From positions 1 through 27,537 of the forward strand of contig CAIVND010000059.1 in the NCBI GenBank assembly GCA_903907185.1: a stretch of DNA of 27,537 nucleotides, read 5' to 3'. Shown here piece after piece: positions 8,256 through 17,187 of the stretch; position 1 is the stretch's first letter; the number at the start of each line of letters is the position of its first letter. Position numbers and translations under genes: made by a program. Source of the stretch: an uncultured Acidimicrobiaceae bacterium (lineage in GTDB: Bacteria > Actinomycetota > Acidimicrobiia > Acidimicrobiales > Bog-793). A model generated the notes under the pieces. It saw nothing but the letters and a program-made list of their open reading frames with translations. It was not told the origin of the DNA and made no database searches.

Positions 8256-9056
8256 TCATCGATGCCCACGACGCGCCCGCACAGGACGGTGTGGCATCAG
8301 GTCAAGCTCCGCATCCTCGTCCAAGGGGACTGTTCCAACCGTGATCGACGAGACACTACGACTCTGCGTCTCCGAGGCGTCCCCATAGATCCCACGCGCC
8401 TGATCGCGAACGAGATGTCCATGTTCGAGTTGAATCACCCGACGTCGCATCTCGTCGACGATTCCCACATCATGCGTCGCCATTAAGACCGTAGTTCCTG
8501 TCTTGTTGATCCTCTCCAGCAGCTTCATGATTCCAGAACTTGTAGCCGGATCGAGGTTCCCTGTTGGTTCGTCAGCAAGTAGTACGAGTGGCCGATTCAC
8601 AAATGCTCGAGCAATGGCAACGCGCTGCTGCTCACCACCGGACAGTTCATGCGGCCGACGGTCCATTTTTTGGCCGAGACCCACGAGATCGAGAACTTGC
8701 GTGACCTGAGTCTGAATCACTGCCCGAGATTGGCCAATCACCTCAAGTGCGAAGGCAACATTTTCGGCAACTGTTTTGTTTGGCAGGAGGCGAAAATCTT
8801 GGAAGACGCAACCGAGATTTCGCCGAAGATAGGGAATCCTCGCAGGAGCGAGTCGACCAATGTCACGACCGGCGACCCAGATACTCCCCGCGTCGGGAGT
8901 CTCCTCGCGAAGGAGGAGTTTCAAGAATGTCGTCTTGCCAGAGCCAGAAGCTCCAACGAGAAAGACGAACTCTCCCCGATCAATCTCTAACGACAGACCA
9001 GAGAGTGCATCGATGCCGGCAATATAGGACTTCGTGACGTTATCGATGCGGATCAT
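8256..9056 (-). CDS. ftsE: cell division ATP-binding protein FtsE
   Basis: This is the ABC-type ATPase partner of FtsX, 266 residues. The Walker A motif GASGSGKTT (35-43), Q-loop FQDFRLL, signature LSGGEQQR (138-145), Walker B VLLADEPTGNLD (158-169) and switch His in MATHD (195) are all intact. The last ~40 residues (after about 225) form a hydrophilic tail, ending in an Arg/His-rich PHRPVRARRGHR, beyond the usual ~220-230-residue core. The ATG at 9056 has a GAGGACGGG sequence upstream. The 215-nt stretch between it and the prfB stop (9057-9271) holds no gene and probably the ftsEX promoter or a processing site; I could not pick a convincing -10/-35 pair. Confidence 0.96.
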   Translation of the reverse strand: MIRIDNVTKSYIAGIDALSGLSLEIDRGEFVFLVGASGSGKTTFLKLLLREETPDAGSIWVAGRDIGRLAPARIPYLRRNLGCVFQDFRLLPNKTVAENVAFALEVIGQSRAVIQTQVTQVLDLVGLGQKMDRRPHELSGGEQQRVAIARAFVNRPLVLLADEPTGNLDPATSSGIMKLLERINKTGTTVLMATHDVGIVDEMRRRVIQLEHGHLVRDQARGIYGDASETQSRSVSSITVGTVPLDEDAELDLMPHRPVRARRGHR

Positions 9057-9271
9057 TGTTTCGGTCCCGTCCTCTCATGGAGTGCAATTTCGATCGAAAG
9101 GTACCCTCGCCCCCACACTGTGAAGCGTAGAGGTTTGGCGCAGCCGGTTGGCTTGGCTTATCGGCAAACCCTAGTTCACCACCTTCAAAAAGTGGCGACG
9201 CTGACGAGTGACATCGTTGTTGATGTAATCGCAATGATTCGTAATATGCAGCTCACGACGTACTAGCTGTA

Positions 9272-10438
9272 TCAGTTCGGCTCATTTGTTCTGCGCCAAC
9301 GAAGGTAAGCAGCCATGAATCCATCAAGATCACCGTCGAGCACCGCATCCACATTTCCCGTCTCCTCATCGGTACGTAGATCTTTGACAAGTTGAAATGG
9401 GGCCATCACGTATGAGCGCATCTGAGAGCCCCAGGCGACATCGGATTGGGGACCAGCGATCGCATTCAGCTCAGCTTGCCGCTCCTCGCGCTGGCGTTCT
9501 GCCAACTTTGCCGCGAGCACCTGCATCGCCTTCGTTTTATTTTGCAGTTGACTGCGTTCATTTTGACAGGACACGACGACGCCAGTCGGAAGATGGGTGA
9601 TCCGCACCGCGGAGTCGGTGACATTGATGTGCTGGCCACCTGCTCCCGACGCTCGATAGGTATCGATCCTGAGATCGCCATCGTTTATCTCGACAAGATC
9701 CTCCAAATCATCGAGGAAAGGGATCACCTCGAGACTGGCAAAACTCGTTTGACGGCGGTGCTGAGAATCAAAGGGCGACATACGCACAAGACGATGCACT
9801 CCTCGTTCCGCGCAGAGAAGTCCATAGGCGTACTGACCACGGACGATGAAGGTGGCGGAGAGAATTCCGGCCTCGTTCCCCTGAGTAACCTCATCCACCT
9901 CGACACTAAAGCCACGCCGTTCTGCCCATCGAAGGTACATTCGGAGCATCATCTCCGCCCAATCCTGAGCATCGGTTCCTCCCGCACCAGCATGGATCTC
10001 GCCGATGGCATCACGCTCATCGAATTCACCTGAAAAGAGACTCCGAAGTTCGAGGTCGCTGAGCGCTCCTCCAATCGAACTGGTCTGAGCGGTGAGTTCC
10101 TCCGTGATCTCACGGAGTGTGTCAGCACCCTCATCGAGTGCCATCTCATAGAGCACCCCCGCATCATCTAATCGCTGTCCGAGGTCGGCCAGCAGATCGA
10201 CATCGCTCTTGACCCGCGTATAGGCGGTCGTGATCTTTCTCGCTTGATCGGGGTCATTCCAAAGGTTTGGAGCCCCCACTTGATCTTCGAGGCCGCTCAA
10301 TTCAGTTTGAAGATCATCGAGTCGCAGATAGCTCTCCGCAGCGCTGAGGCGAGATCGAAGCTCACTCAGCACAGCCGGCATATCAGAGTGATCGGAGGCA
10401 GAGTCGCCCCCTGCGCCCACTGGGCGTTGGTCTGGCAC
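9272..10438 (-). CDS. prfB: peptide chain release factor 2
   Basis: RF2 recognises UGA/UAA stop codons and triggers peptide release. Of its 388 residues, the stop-codon-reading tripeptide SPF (221-223) marks it as RF2 rather than RF1, and the hydrolysis motif GGQ (267-269, in SGAGGQHINVTDSAVRI) is intact. The segment after SPF reads DSQHRRQTSFA, where a Gly is usual at the His position. The gene starts with GTG only six bases after the secA stop, suggesting co-translation; an internal ATG at 10381 is an alternative and would give a 369-residue protein closer to the usual length. I see no in-frame UGA with the slippery site of the programmed +1 frameshift known from many other bacteria. Confidence 0.95.
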   Translation of the reverse strand: MPDQRPVGAGGDSASDHSDMPAVLSELRSRLSAAESYLRLDDLQTELSGLEDQVGAPNLWNDPDQARKITTAYTRVKSDVDLLADLGQRLDDAGVLYEMALDEGADTLREITEELTAQTSSIGGALSDLELRSLFSGEFDERDAIGEIHAGAGGTDAQDWAEMMLRMYLRWAERRGFSVEVDEVTQGNEAGILSATFIVRGQYAYGLLCAERGVHRLVRMSPFDSQHRRQTSFASLEVIPFLDDLEDLVEINDGDLRIDTYRASGAGGQHINVTDSAVRITHLPTGVVVSCQNERSQLQNKTKAMQVLAAKLAERQREERQAELNAIAGPQSDVAWGSQMRSYVMAPFQLVKDLRTDEETGNVDAVLDGDLDGFMAAYLRWRRTNEPN

Positions 10439-10444
10439 CGTGAA

Positions 10445-13168
10445 TCAGTTCGCGCCGTGGCAGAGCTTGTATTTGCGTCCAGATCCACACGGACATGGAT
10501 CATTGCGCCCAACCTTTGGTGCGGAGACAGGTATCCCGGCAACGGTCGGAAGACCAGCACGCTGTGGCGAACTTACCGGACCTGGCTGAGCAGGATCAGA
10601 CTCGAGCATCGGAGGAAGAGCGCTAAGGCCGACCGCCGGATCGTCTGCCGCCTCGAAGGTCGCTCTTGAGTAGTCAGGCGTTGACTGCGCCTCATCGACA
10701 AGTACTTCTACGTGGGTCACGTGCTGCAAAAAATCATCATCGATCGCGTCCATAAGGTGACCAAACATCTCGAATCCCTCGCGCTGCCAAGCCACCAAAG
10801 GATCGGTTTGAGCGAGGCCACGAAGGTGAATTCCCTCTCGCAGATAGTCCATCTCGGAGAGATGCTGACGCCAACGCTGGTCGATCGTCTGCAACATGAC
10901 CTGGCGTTCAATCTGGCGAGCAATCTCTTCTCCGCCCGGCAGCGAACTCTCACGCTTTTCATAGAATTCGATCGCCTCAGCACCGACACTTTCGAGCAGC
11001 TGTTCCACGTTCTCAGCTTGAGCGAGATCCGCTGCTGAAAACTGGGTTGGGTAATAGGCCGATATCTCGTGAACGAGTCGGTTCAGGTCCCAATCCTCTG
11101 CATATTCAGATGGGCAACAATCGGTAACGACGCCGCTAACCCGATCCTCCAACAGCTCAAGGGTACGTGTTCGGAGATCTTGGACATCGATAACCTGCAT
11201 CCGACGTTCATAGATGACCTTGCGTTGCTCGTTCATGACTTCGTCATATTTCAGAACGTCCTTGCGGACCTCCGCGTTCTTCTGCTCAACCGTATTTTGC
11301 GCACGCTCGATCGCCTTCGTCACCATGCGAGCCTCGATCGGCGTATCGTCTGGCAACGCACGATCCATCACCCAACTCATTGCACCTGTTGCAAACAGGC
11401 GCATGAGCTCATCTTCAAGCGAAAGAAAGAATCGACTTTCGCCGGGGTCGCCTTGACGCCCCGCTCGGCCGCGCAACTGATTGTCAATACGTCGAGATTC
11501 GTGACGTTCACTTCCAAGAACGTAGAGGCCACCAAGTTCACGAACCTTTGCCGCCTCGATCTCACACTCTTGGGTGAATCGCGCTAGGAGTTGTTCATAT
11601 TGTTGGTCACCAATCTCATCGCCCCGAGAGAGGCCCATAACTGCAAGCGCATCCTCAGCCAGGCCGCTTGGACTTCCACCAAGAAGAATGTCAACGCCTC
11701 GACCAGCCATATTCGTCGCGACAGTTATTGCATGCAATCGTCCCGCTTGGGCAACGATCGAAGCCTCCCGGGCGTGATACTTCGCATTCAACACGGCGTG
11801 GGGGATCCCCTGCTTGTCAAGAAGTCGCGAGAGGTGCTCTGACTTTTCGACCGATGCCGTTCCAACGAGAACAGGCTGACCCTTCTCGTAACGCTCAACA
11901 ATGTCCTCAACGACGGCGTTGAACTTTGCATCCTCGGTCTTGAAGATCAGATCGGGAAAATCTTGACGGACGTTCTCTCGGTTTGTCGGAATGGGAACGA
12001 CCTGGAGGTTGTAGGTGGAGGCAAATTCAGCAGCCTCGGTCTCTGCGGTACCGGTCATTCCCGACAATTTCTCGTACATGCGGAAATAGTTCTGCAGCGT
12101 TACGGTCGCCCAAGTGTGATTCTCATCAAGAATGTTTACGCGTTCTTTTGCCTCTACCGCTTGATGAAGCCCATCTGACCAACGGCGACCATCGAGAATT
12201 CTTCCGGTGAACTCATCAACGATCTTCACCTGTCCCTCGGCGACGATGTAATCCTTGTCGCGACGGTAAAGCTCCTTGGCCTCAAGTGCCTTTCCGAGCT
12301 GGTGCACATAGTTTACGACCGCGCTGTCGTAGAGATTTTCTATCGCCAACTGTCGTTCGACCTTGGCTATTCCATCCTCAGTTGGCACAACCGTGCGTTT
12401 CTCCTCGTCAACTTCGTAGTCGACCTCACGCTGGAGACTTCGAACAACCGAAGCGAATTGGTAGTACAGCTGAGTTGACTCGTTTGACGGCCCACTGATG
12501 ATGAGCGGCGTCCGAGCTTCATCGATCAGAATAGAGTCAACCTCGTCGACGATGGCAAAACCATAACCTCGCTGTACCATCTGATCACGTTCAATTGCCA
12601 TGTTGTCTCGTAGATAATCAAATCCAAACTCAGTGTTGGTCCCGTAGGTCACGTCGGCTGCGTAGGCCTTGCGCTTTTCTTCAAAATCATCGACCTCAGC
12701 GGAGACAAGACCCACAGTCATACCTAGAGCTCGATAGACACGACCCATCCACTCCGAGTCTCGGCGAGCGAGGTAATCATTCACCGTAACGATATGAACA
12801 CCAGTGCCAGGAAGGGCATTGAGATAGGCAGCAAGCGTTGAAACCAGAGTCTTGCCCTCACCGGTTCGCATCTCAGAGATCCAACCAAAATGAAGTGCCA
12901 TACCGCCCATCAGCTGAACGTCATAGTGCCGCTGTCCGATAGTGCGCCATGCAGCCTCTCGCACAACTGCAAATGCCTCAACTAACAGATCGTTAAGGTC
13001 TTCTCCCTCGGCCAACCGCTCACGGAAAGAAACGGTCATTCCGGCGAGATCTTCATCAGAGAGCGCTCGCACCTCCTCTTCAAGCGCGTTGATCAGAGGG
13101 ACTACGCCTTGCAGATTTCGGACTTTTTTGCCCTCACCTGCACGAAGAACTTGGGTAAAGATGCTCAC
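10445..13168 (-). CDS. secA: preprotein translocase ATPase SecA
   Basis: SecA is the motor that pushes preproteins through SecYEG. The 907 residues include Walker A MRTGEGKT (100-107), the DEVD box (208-211, in DEVDSILIDEARTPLIISG), the long helical and wing domains, GTAETEAAEF, NMAGRGVDILLGG and the second ATPase half with RGRAGRQGDPG. The C-terminus has the zinc-binding SecB/ribosome-type motif PCPCGSGRKYKLCHG (from about 892), so this is a full-length SecA1-type protein. The start is GTG with AGAGG just upstream. The 73-nt gap to miaB (13169-13241) contains no gene. Confidence 0.98.
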   Translation of the reverse strand: MSIFTQVLRAGEGKKVRNLQGVVPLINALEEEVRALSDEDLAGMTVSFRERLAEGEDLNDLLVEAFAVVREAAWRTIGQRHYDVQLMGGMALHFGWISEMRTGEGKTLVSTLAAYLNALPGTGVHIVTVNDYLARRDSEWMGRVYRALGMTVGLVSAEVDDFEEKRKAYAADVTYGTNTEFGFDYLRDNMAIERDQMVQRGYGFAIVDEVDSILIDEARTPLIISGPSNESTQLYYQFASVVRSLQREVDYEVDEEKRTVVPTEDGIAKVERQLAIENLYDSAVVNYVHQLGKALEAKELYRRDKDYIVAEGQVKIVDEFTGRILDGRRWSDGLHQAVEAKERVNILDENHTWATVTLQNYFRMYEKLSGMTGTAETEAAEFASTYNLQVVPIPTNRENVRQDFPDLIFKTEDAKFNAVVEDIVERYEKGQPVLVGTASVEKSEHLSRLLDKQGIPHAVLNAKYHAREASIVAQAGRLHAITVATNMAGRGVDILLGGSPSGLAEDALAVMGLSRGDEIGDQQYEQLLARFTQECEIEAAKVRELGGLYVLGSERHESRRIDNQLRGRAGRQGDPGESRFFLSLEDELMRLFATGAMSWVMDRALPDDTPIEARMVTKAIERAQNTVEQKNAEVRKDVLKYDEVMNEQRKVIYERRMQVIDVQDLRTRTLELLEDRVSGVVTDCCPSEYAEDWDLNRLVHEISAYYPTQFSAADLAQAENVEQLLESVGAEAIEFYEKRESSLPGGEEIARQIERQVMLQTIDQRWRQHLSEMDYLREGIHLRGLAQTDPLVAWQREGFEMFGHLMDAIDDDFLQHVTHVEVLVDEAQSTPDYSRATFEAADDPAVGLSALPPMLESDPAQPGPVSSPQRAGLPTVAGIPVSAPKVGRNDPCPCGSGRKYKLCHGAN

Positions 13169-13241
13169 AACCTCTTAGTCTAGGTTGCTTCCTCTCAATA
13201 TCTTGTCGCTATCTGGCGAGTAATTGGTCTTCGAAGCGGTC

Positions 13242-14714
13242 CTACTCCACGAGCAGAGGAATGCTCGCTCGCCGTCGAGATGGCCTGACTGGTCGATCTT
13301 CAATTTCGACAAGGTCTCCCACGAGATGATGCGCTCCGGCACCAATAATTCGTACGGTCGCATAGCTACCCGGATCAAGATCTTGCTCTCGAGAGGGAAA
13401 ATGAACCAACTTTCCTTGGCGGGTTCGTGCTGACAGCACGGAGGAGTCACGGCGCGATAGCCCCTCGATGACGACCTCCTCGTGACGGCCTATACGTTGC
13501 TCATGCTTACGGAGAGAGGAGCGGTCAACAACGGCCTTCAGGCGATCGAATCGCTCTTGGATGATCTCGTCGGGCACAAAATCATCCACCATTTCAGCTG
13601 CCAAAGTTCCTGGGCGAGGTGAAAAGATAAAGGTGAATGCCGTGTCGTATTCGACCTCCGCGGCCAATTCAAGCGTGGCGGCAAAGTCCTCCTCGGTCTC
13701 GCCAGGAAAACCAACGATGATGTCCGTCGTTACCGCCAGATCGTCGATCTCACGACGGGCGCGATTGAGCCGGTCGAGATAACGCTCGGCGGTATACCCC
13801 CGACGCATGAGCGAGAGTACGCGGTCACTTCCCGACTGAAGCGGAAGATGCAGATGCTCACAGACCGCGGGAGCGGTGGCCATTGCTTCGATCGTCTCAG
13901 GACGGAGGTCCTTCGGATGCGGACTCGTAAACCGCACTCGCCGAATTCCAGGGATATCACCAACAGCAATCATGAGGTCTGCGAATAACGGACGGGCTCG
14001 CCTCTGCGATCCCTGTGCCCAACTCAGTCCGCAAAGTGCCTCAACATCTTGAACTTCACCAGCCCGGACCCGAAGCGTTAGATCCCGCCCATAGGAGTTG
14101 ACGTTTTGACCGAGCAATGTGACCTCAGTAGTACCCGTGAGGGCGAGATCGCTCACCTCCCGCAGGAGATCCCCAAATGGGCGGCTCTTTTCCGGACCAC
14201 GTACTGACGGCACAATGCAAAACGCACAGGAGTTATCGCAGCCAACCTGAACGGTGACCCAGGCGGCATAGGGAAGCTCTGGACGCACGAGGAGAGCCGA
14301 AGGAAAAGGATCGACATCAGTGGAACTGTCAAGTATTTCGAGCACGCCCCGACCCTCTCGATGCGAGCTGCGAAGCAGGTCAGCAACACGACCGATGTTG
14401 TGTGTGCCAAATACCGCATTGACGTGAGGTGCTCGTTCTAAGAGCTCCCCTCGATCCTTTTGAGCAAGACATCCACCAACCGCGATCTGAAGGTCGGGCT
14501 TGTGTTCCTTCAAAGTCTTCAAAGCTCCGAGGTGACCGTAAAGCTTCTTGTCTGCGTTCTCTCGAATACAGCAGGTGTTCAATACGATCACATCAGCCTG
14601 ATCCTGATCCTCGGTGCGCTCATAGCCTTCAGCGTAGAGATCGGCAGCTATGCGTTCTGAGTCGTGCTCGTTCATCTGGCAACCAAAGGTGCGCACGAAG
14701 AAATACCGGGTCAT
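13242..14714 (-). CDS. miaB: tRNA-2-methylthio-N6-dimethylallyladenosine synthase MiaB
   Basis: This radical-SAM methylthiotransferase modifies i6A37 of tRNAs reading UNN codons. The N-terminal UPF0004 domain has the three cluster cysteines C12 (FGCQMN), C48 (NTCCIREN) and C82 (GGCLAQ). The radical-SAM CxxxCxxC is C159/C163/C166 (CDNSCAFC). LLGQNVNSYG, RFTSPHPKDL, LPLQSGSD and VGFPGETEEDF follow, then a C-terminal TRAM domain (about 395-465). It is 490 residues long; about 20 extra residues between NVNSYGRDL and RPLFADL look like a lineage-specific loop insertion. A possible -10 (TAATCT) lies nine bases before the ATG, compatible with a leaderless transcript. It is divergent from nfo across 61 bases. 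Confidence 0.95.
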   Translation of the reverse strand: MTRYFFVRTFGCQMNEHDSERIAADLYAEGYERTEDQDQADVIVLNTCCIRENADKKLYGHLGALKTLKEHKPDLQIAVGGCLAQKDRGELLERAPHVNAVFGTHNIGRVADLLRSSHREGRGVLEILDSSTDVDPFPSALLVRPELPYAAWVTVQVGCDNSCAFCIVPSVRGPEKSRPFGDLLREVSDLALTGTTEVTLLGQNVNSYGRDLTLRVRAGEVQDVEALCGLSWAQGSQRRARPLFADLMIAVGDIPGIRRVRFTSPHPKDLRPETIEAMATAPAVCEHLHLPLQSGSDRVLSLMRRGYTAERYLDRLNRARREIDDLAVTTDIIVGFPGETEEDFAATLELAAEVEYDTAFTFIFSPRPGTLAAEMVDDFVPDEIIQERFDRLKAVVDRSSLRKHEQRIGRHEEVVIEGLSRRDSSVLSARTRQGKLVHFPSREQDLDPGSYATVRIIGAGAHHLVGDLVEIEDRPVRPSRRRASIPLLVE

Positions 14715-14775
14715 GACTCAAGATTAGGGGAATCAGCTCGCGCCGCTAACCGGCCAGGCCCTGTAGGTTGAGCAA

Positions 14776-15669
14776 ATGAGAATTGGGGCACAGGTCAGCG
14801 TCGCCGGAGCAGTTACAAAGGCCTTTGACCGGGCAGAGGAGATGGGTGCTGAGTCGATTCAGATCTTTGCGCTGAGCCCAAGAAGGTGGAAATCTGACGC
14901 TCCTCCCGATGATGTACTCGAATCGTTTCGGCTCCGCGCCAAACAATCGAAATCGGTTCGTGGTGTGTTTTGCCATGCCCCTTATCTCATCAACCTTGCC
15001 ACCGGCAACGATGTGCTTCGAGACAAATCATTTACCTGCCTCGTTGAGCATCTCGCTGTTGCGACCGGCCTCGGAGCCGAAGGAGTTGTTCTCCACATCG
15101 GAAGTCATCTCGGCCAAGGGATCGATGCTGTTACTCCAAGAATCGCTGAGGCACTCGTTGGAGCGCTCGAGGGCGCGACAAAACTCGCTGGAGAACCAAG
15201 TGCCAAGATCCTCATCGAAAATACCGCAGGTGCCGGGGGAACGATAGGCAGAAGTTTCGAAGAACTTGCCGGCATCATCGATGCAGCAGGAAACGATGCG
15301 CGATTAGGCCTGTGTGTTGATACCCAGCACCTATTTGCCTCTGGTGTCGCTTACAACACCTCCGAGGAGGTGAACTTGGTAGTCAAAGAGATCAAGTCGA
15401 CAGTTGGCCTAAAACGTCTGGTCTGTCTGCATCTCAATGACTCCAAAGTTGCGTTTGGATCGAATAGAGATCGGCACGAGAATCTTGGCGAGGGCGCGAT
15501 CGGAGCGACCGCGCTCGCCAACTTCCTAAGTCACCCTTCGATCGCACACGCGCCTGCACTGCTTGAAGTTCCTGGCGAGGGCGCTGGACCGCGCGAGAGC
15601 GACGTCCAAGTTGCGAAGAAGATCCTCGCTTCTGGATTAAAAAAACGCGAGAAATCAACAGCGCCTTAG
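14776..15669 (+). CDS. nfo: endonuclease IV (AP endonuclease)
   Basis: Endonuclease IV cleaves DNA 5' to abasic sites in base-excision repair using a trinuclear zinc site. The protein has 297 residues, typical of the family. Motifs of the AP-endonuclease-2 TIM barrel are visible in order: MRIGAQVSVAG at the start, CHAPYLINLA, VVLHIGSHLG, ILIENTAGAGGTIG, LGLCVDTQHLFASG, CLHLNDSK followed by SNRDRHENLGEG, and LLEVPGEG. The His/Glu/Asp metal ligands sit in these blocks. The ATG at 14776 follows GTAGGTTGAG, a weak ribosome-binding site. Its TAG (15667-15669) overlaps the TAA of the convergent flavoprotein gene. Confidence 0.94.
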   Translation: MRIGAQVSVAGAVTKAFDRAEEMGAESIQIFALSPRRWKSDAPPDDVLESFRLRAKQSKSVRGVFCHAPYLINLATGNDVLRDKSFTCLVEHLAVATGLGAEGVVLHIGSHLGQGIDAVTPRIAEALVGALEGATKLAGEPSAKILIENTAGAGGTIGRSFEELAGIIDAAGNDARLGLCVDTQHLFASGVAYNTSEEVNLVVKEIKSTVGLKRLVCLHLNDSKVAFGSNRDRHENLGEGAIGATALANFLSHPSIAHAPALLEVPGEGAGPRESDVQVAKKILASGLKKREKSTAP

Positions 15670-17039
15670 TCAGCAGCCGCCGCTATTACATCGGAGAGCG
15701 AAGGATGCACGAACAGTGTGTCAGCGATGTCATCCACTCGTAGGTTGGCGTGTACCGCAAGCGCGATCACACTGATCAGTTCTGCGGCGTGAGCTCCCAC
15801 AATCGATCCCCCAAGCACAACTCCGGTGTTTGGATCCGAGACCAGCTTCACAAAGCCTCGCGGATCACCGTCAATCATCGCCTTTGCATTAACCGCAAAT
15901 GGCACTTTGGTAACACGAATCTTCTGACCAAGTGCGAAGGCCTCTGCTTCAGCAAGCCCGACATCGGCTATCTCAGGTTCAGTAAAAATAGCCGACGCTG
16001 CTTTGTCGTAGTCAAGATGGCGATGATCTCTTGTGTGCAGCCCGACAACGTGCTCAGCGATCTTGCGACCTTGCATCGCTGCAACTGAGGCAAGCTGAAG
16101 CCGGCCAGAAAGATCGCCGCCAGCGTAGATGTGGCGAACGTTTGTCTGACAGTGCTGATTAATCACCACGTAACCAGAGCTGTTGACCTCGATTCCGGCA
16201 CAATCGAGTCCGAGCCCAGCTGAGGCCGGAACCGAACCAATTGCGAGAAGTGCGTGGCTACCCGCAATCGCTCTTCCATCTTCGCAGTGGACCACGACTC
16301 CGTCATCGCTTACATCGAGTCGGTCCGCCCGTGCACCCTTGATAAGGGCAACGTTGCTCTGCAGAAAATCAGTCTCCAAAGCGGCGGCGACCTCAGGATC
16401 TTTCTGCGGGAGAACCTGCTGGCGTGAGACAACGAGAGAAACCTTGCTACCAAACGAGCGAAATAGGTGGACAAATTCCACCCCAGTAACCCCTGAGCCA
16501 ATGACCACAAGATGCTCTGGGATCACTAAAGGCGGATAGGCATGACGCGTCGTCATGACACGGTTGCCGTCCACGACTGCCCATGGAGGGATTCGGGGGG
16601 AAGAGCCAGTCGCTAAGAGTACGGCGTCGGCTTCAAGGAGGAGTTCCTCAGAGTTCTCCGACTCCGTGATCACCGCAACATGGTGCTCGTCGACAAGGCG
16701 ACCTGTCCCGCGAATCATGTTGACCCCTTGACCCTTGAGCTGGCGTTCGGTCGAATGGGAGAGTTGCTCGGAGATCGATGCCATGCGTGCCCGAAGAACA
16801 TCAAGGTCAGGGTCGTCGCAGTGGAGTTCCATGCCAGACGATTTCGAACGCTGGGCAAGTGCGCGGACGCCGCCAATGGCGATCATTGCCTTGGAGGGAA
16901 TGCAGTCCCAGAGGTTGGCTGCACCTCCGACGATCTCACGCTCAATCAAGGTCACTTGAGCGCCATTTCGAGATGCCGTCGCTGCTGCCTCAACTCCTGC
17001 TGGACCACCGCCAAGAATGACGAACTTCACCGCCGCCAC
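15666..17039 (-). CDS. LpdA-type pyridine nucleotide-disulfide oxidoreductase lacking the redox disulfide
   Basis: This 457-residue FAD protein has the lipoamide-dehydrogenase layout: FAD-binding LGGGPAGVEAAA (9-20), NAD(P)-binding VIGSGVTGVEFVHLF, the FAD motif IYAGGDLSG, and a dimerisation domain ending FVHPSLSD. The usual GGTCLNVGCIPSK reads GGAANLWDCIPSK, so the first redox Cys is Ala41 and only C46 remains; a dithiol/disulfide cycle is not possible. This resembles mycobacterial LpdA, an NAD(P)H:quinone reductase rather than a true lipoamide dehydrogenase. A soluble-transhydrogenase-like role is an alternative. GTG at 17039 is chosen because GAGGAG sits six bases upstream. Its 3' end overlaps nfo by four bases. 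Confidence 0.85.
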   Translation of the reverse strand: MAAVKFVILGGGPAGVEAAATASRNGAQVTLIEREIVGGAANLWDCIPSKAMIAIGGVRALAQRSKSSGMELHCDDPDLDVLRARMASISEQLSHSTERQLKGQGVNMIRGTGRLVDEHHVAVITESENSEELLLEADAVLLATGSSPRIPPWAVVDGNRVMTTRHAYPPLVIPEHLVVIGSGVTGVEFVHLFRSFGSKVSLVVSRQQVLPQKDPEVAAALETDFLQSNVALIKGARADRLDVSDDGVVVHCEDGRAIAGSHALLAIGSVPASAGLGLDCAGIEVNSSGYVVINQHCQTNVRHIYAGGDLSGRLQLASVAAMQGRKIAEHVVGLHTRDHRHLDYDKAASAIFTEPEIADVGLAEAEAFALGQKIRVTKVPFAVNAKAMIDGDPRGFVKLVSDPNTGVVLGGSIVGAHAAELISVIALAVHANLRVDDIADTLFVHPSLSDVIAAAAD

Positions 17040-17114
17040 ATCGATCTCCTCAGTTTTTGCCAGGTTAATCCAGCAAGGTGATGGGTAAGTTCTGGTTGGT
17101 TTCCAGAATTAACG

Positions 17115-17150
17115 AGGTGAGGTCACCCGCTTTCACGGGTGACCTCACCT
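17115..17150 (-). terminator. long perfect hairpin downstream of the first Bug-like gene
   Basis: A perfect 15-bp stem with a 6-nt loop: AGGTGAGGTCACCCG (17115-17129), loop 17130-17135, CGGGTGACCTCACCT (17136-17150). It starts 37 nt after the stop of the minus-strand gene at 17188 and lies upstream of the flavoprotein gene. No good T tract follows on the minus strand (CGTTAATTC), so termination could be weak, or the stem may protect the 3' end of the mRNA. Confidence 0.7.
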
Positions 17151-17187
17151 ATTTCAGCGACAATCAGCTTTCAAACTACGGAAGAAC

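Noticed and set aside
9446..10033. A 195-codon open frame on the plus strand opposite prfB
   Set aside because: It is fully antisense to the well-conserved prfB and its translation has no recognisable motifs; codon bias of the real gene keeps it open.
10250..10438. Programmed +1 frameshift in prfB
   Set aside because: The frame is continuous from GTG to stop, with no internal UGA and slippery CTTTGA site near codon 25.
11069..11587. A 172-codon open frame on the plus strand opposite secA
   Set aside because: It is entirely antisense to secA, with no motifs and no ribosome-binding site of note.
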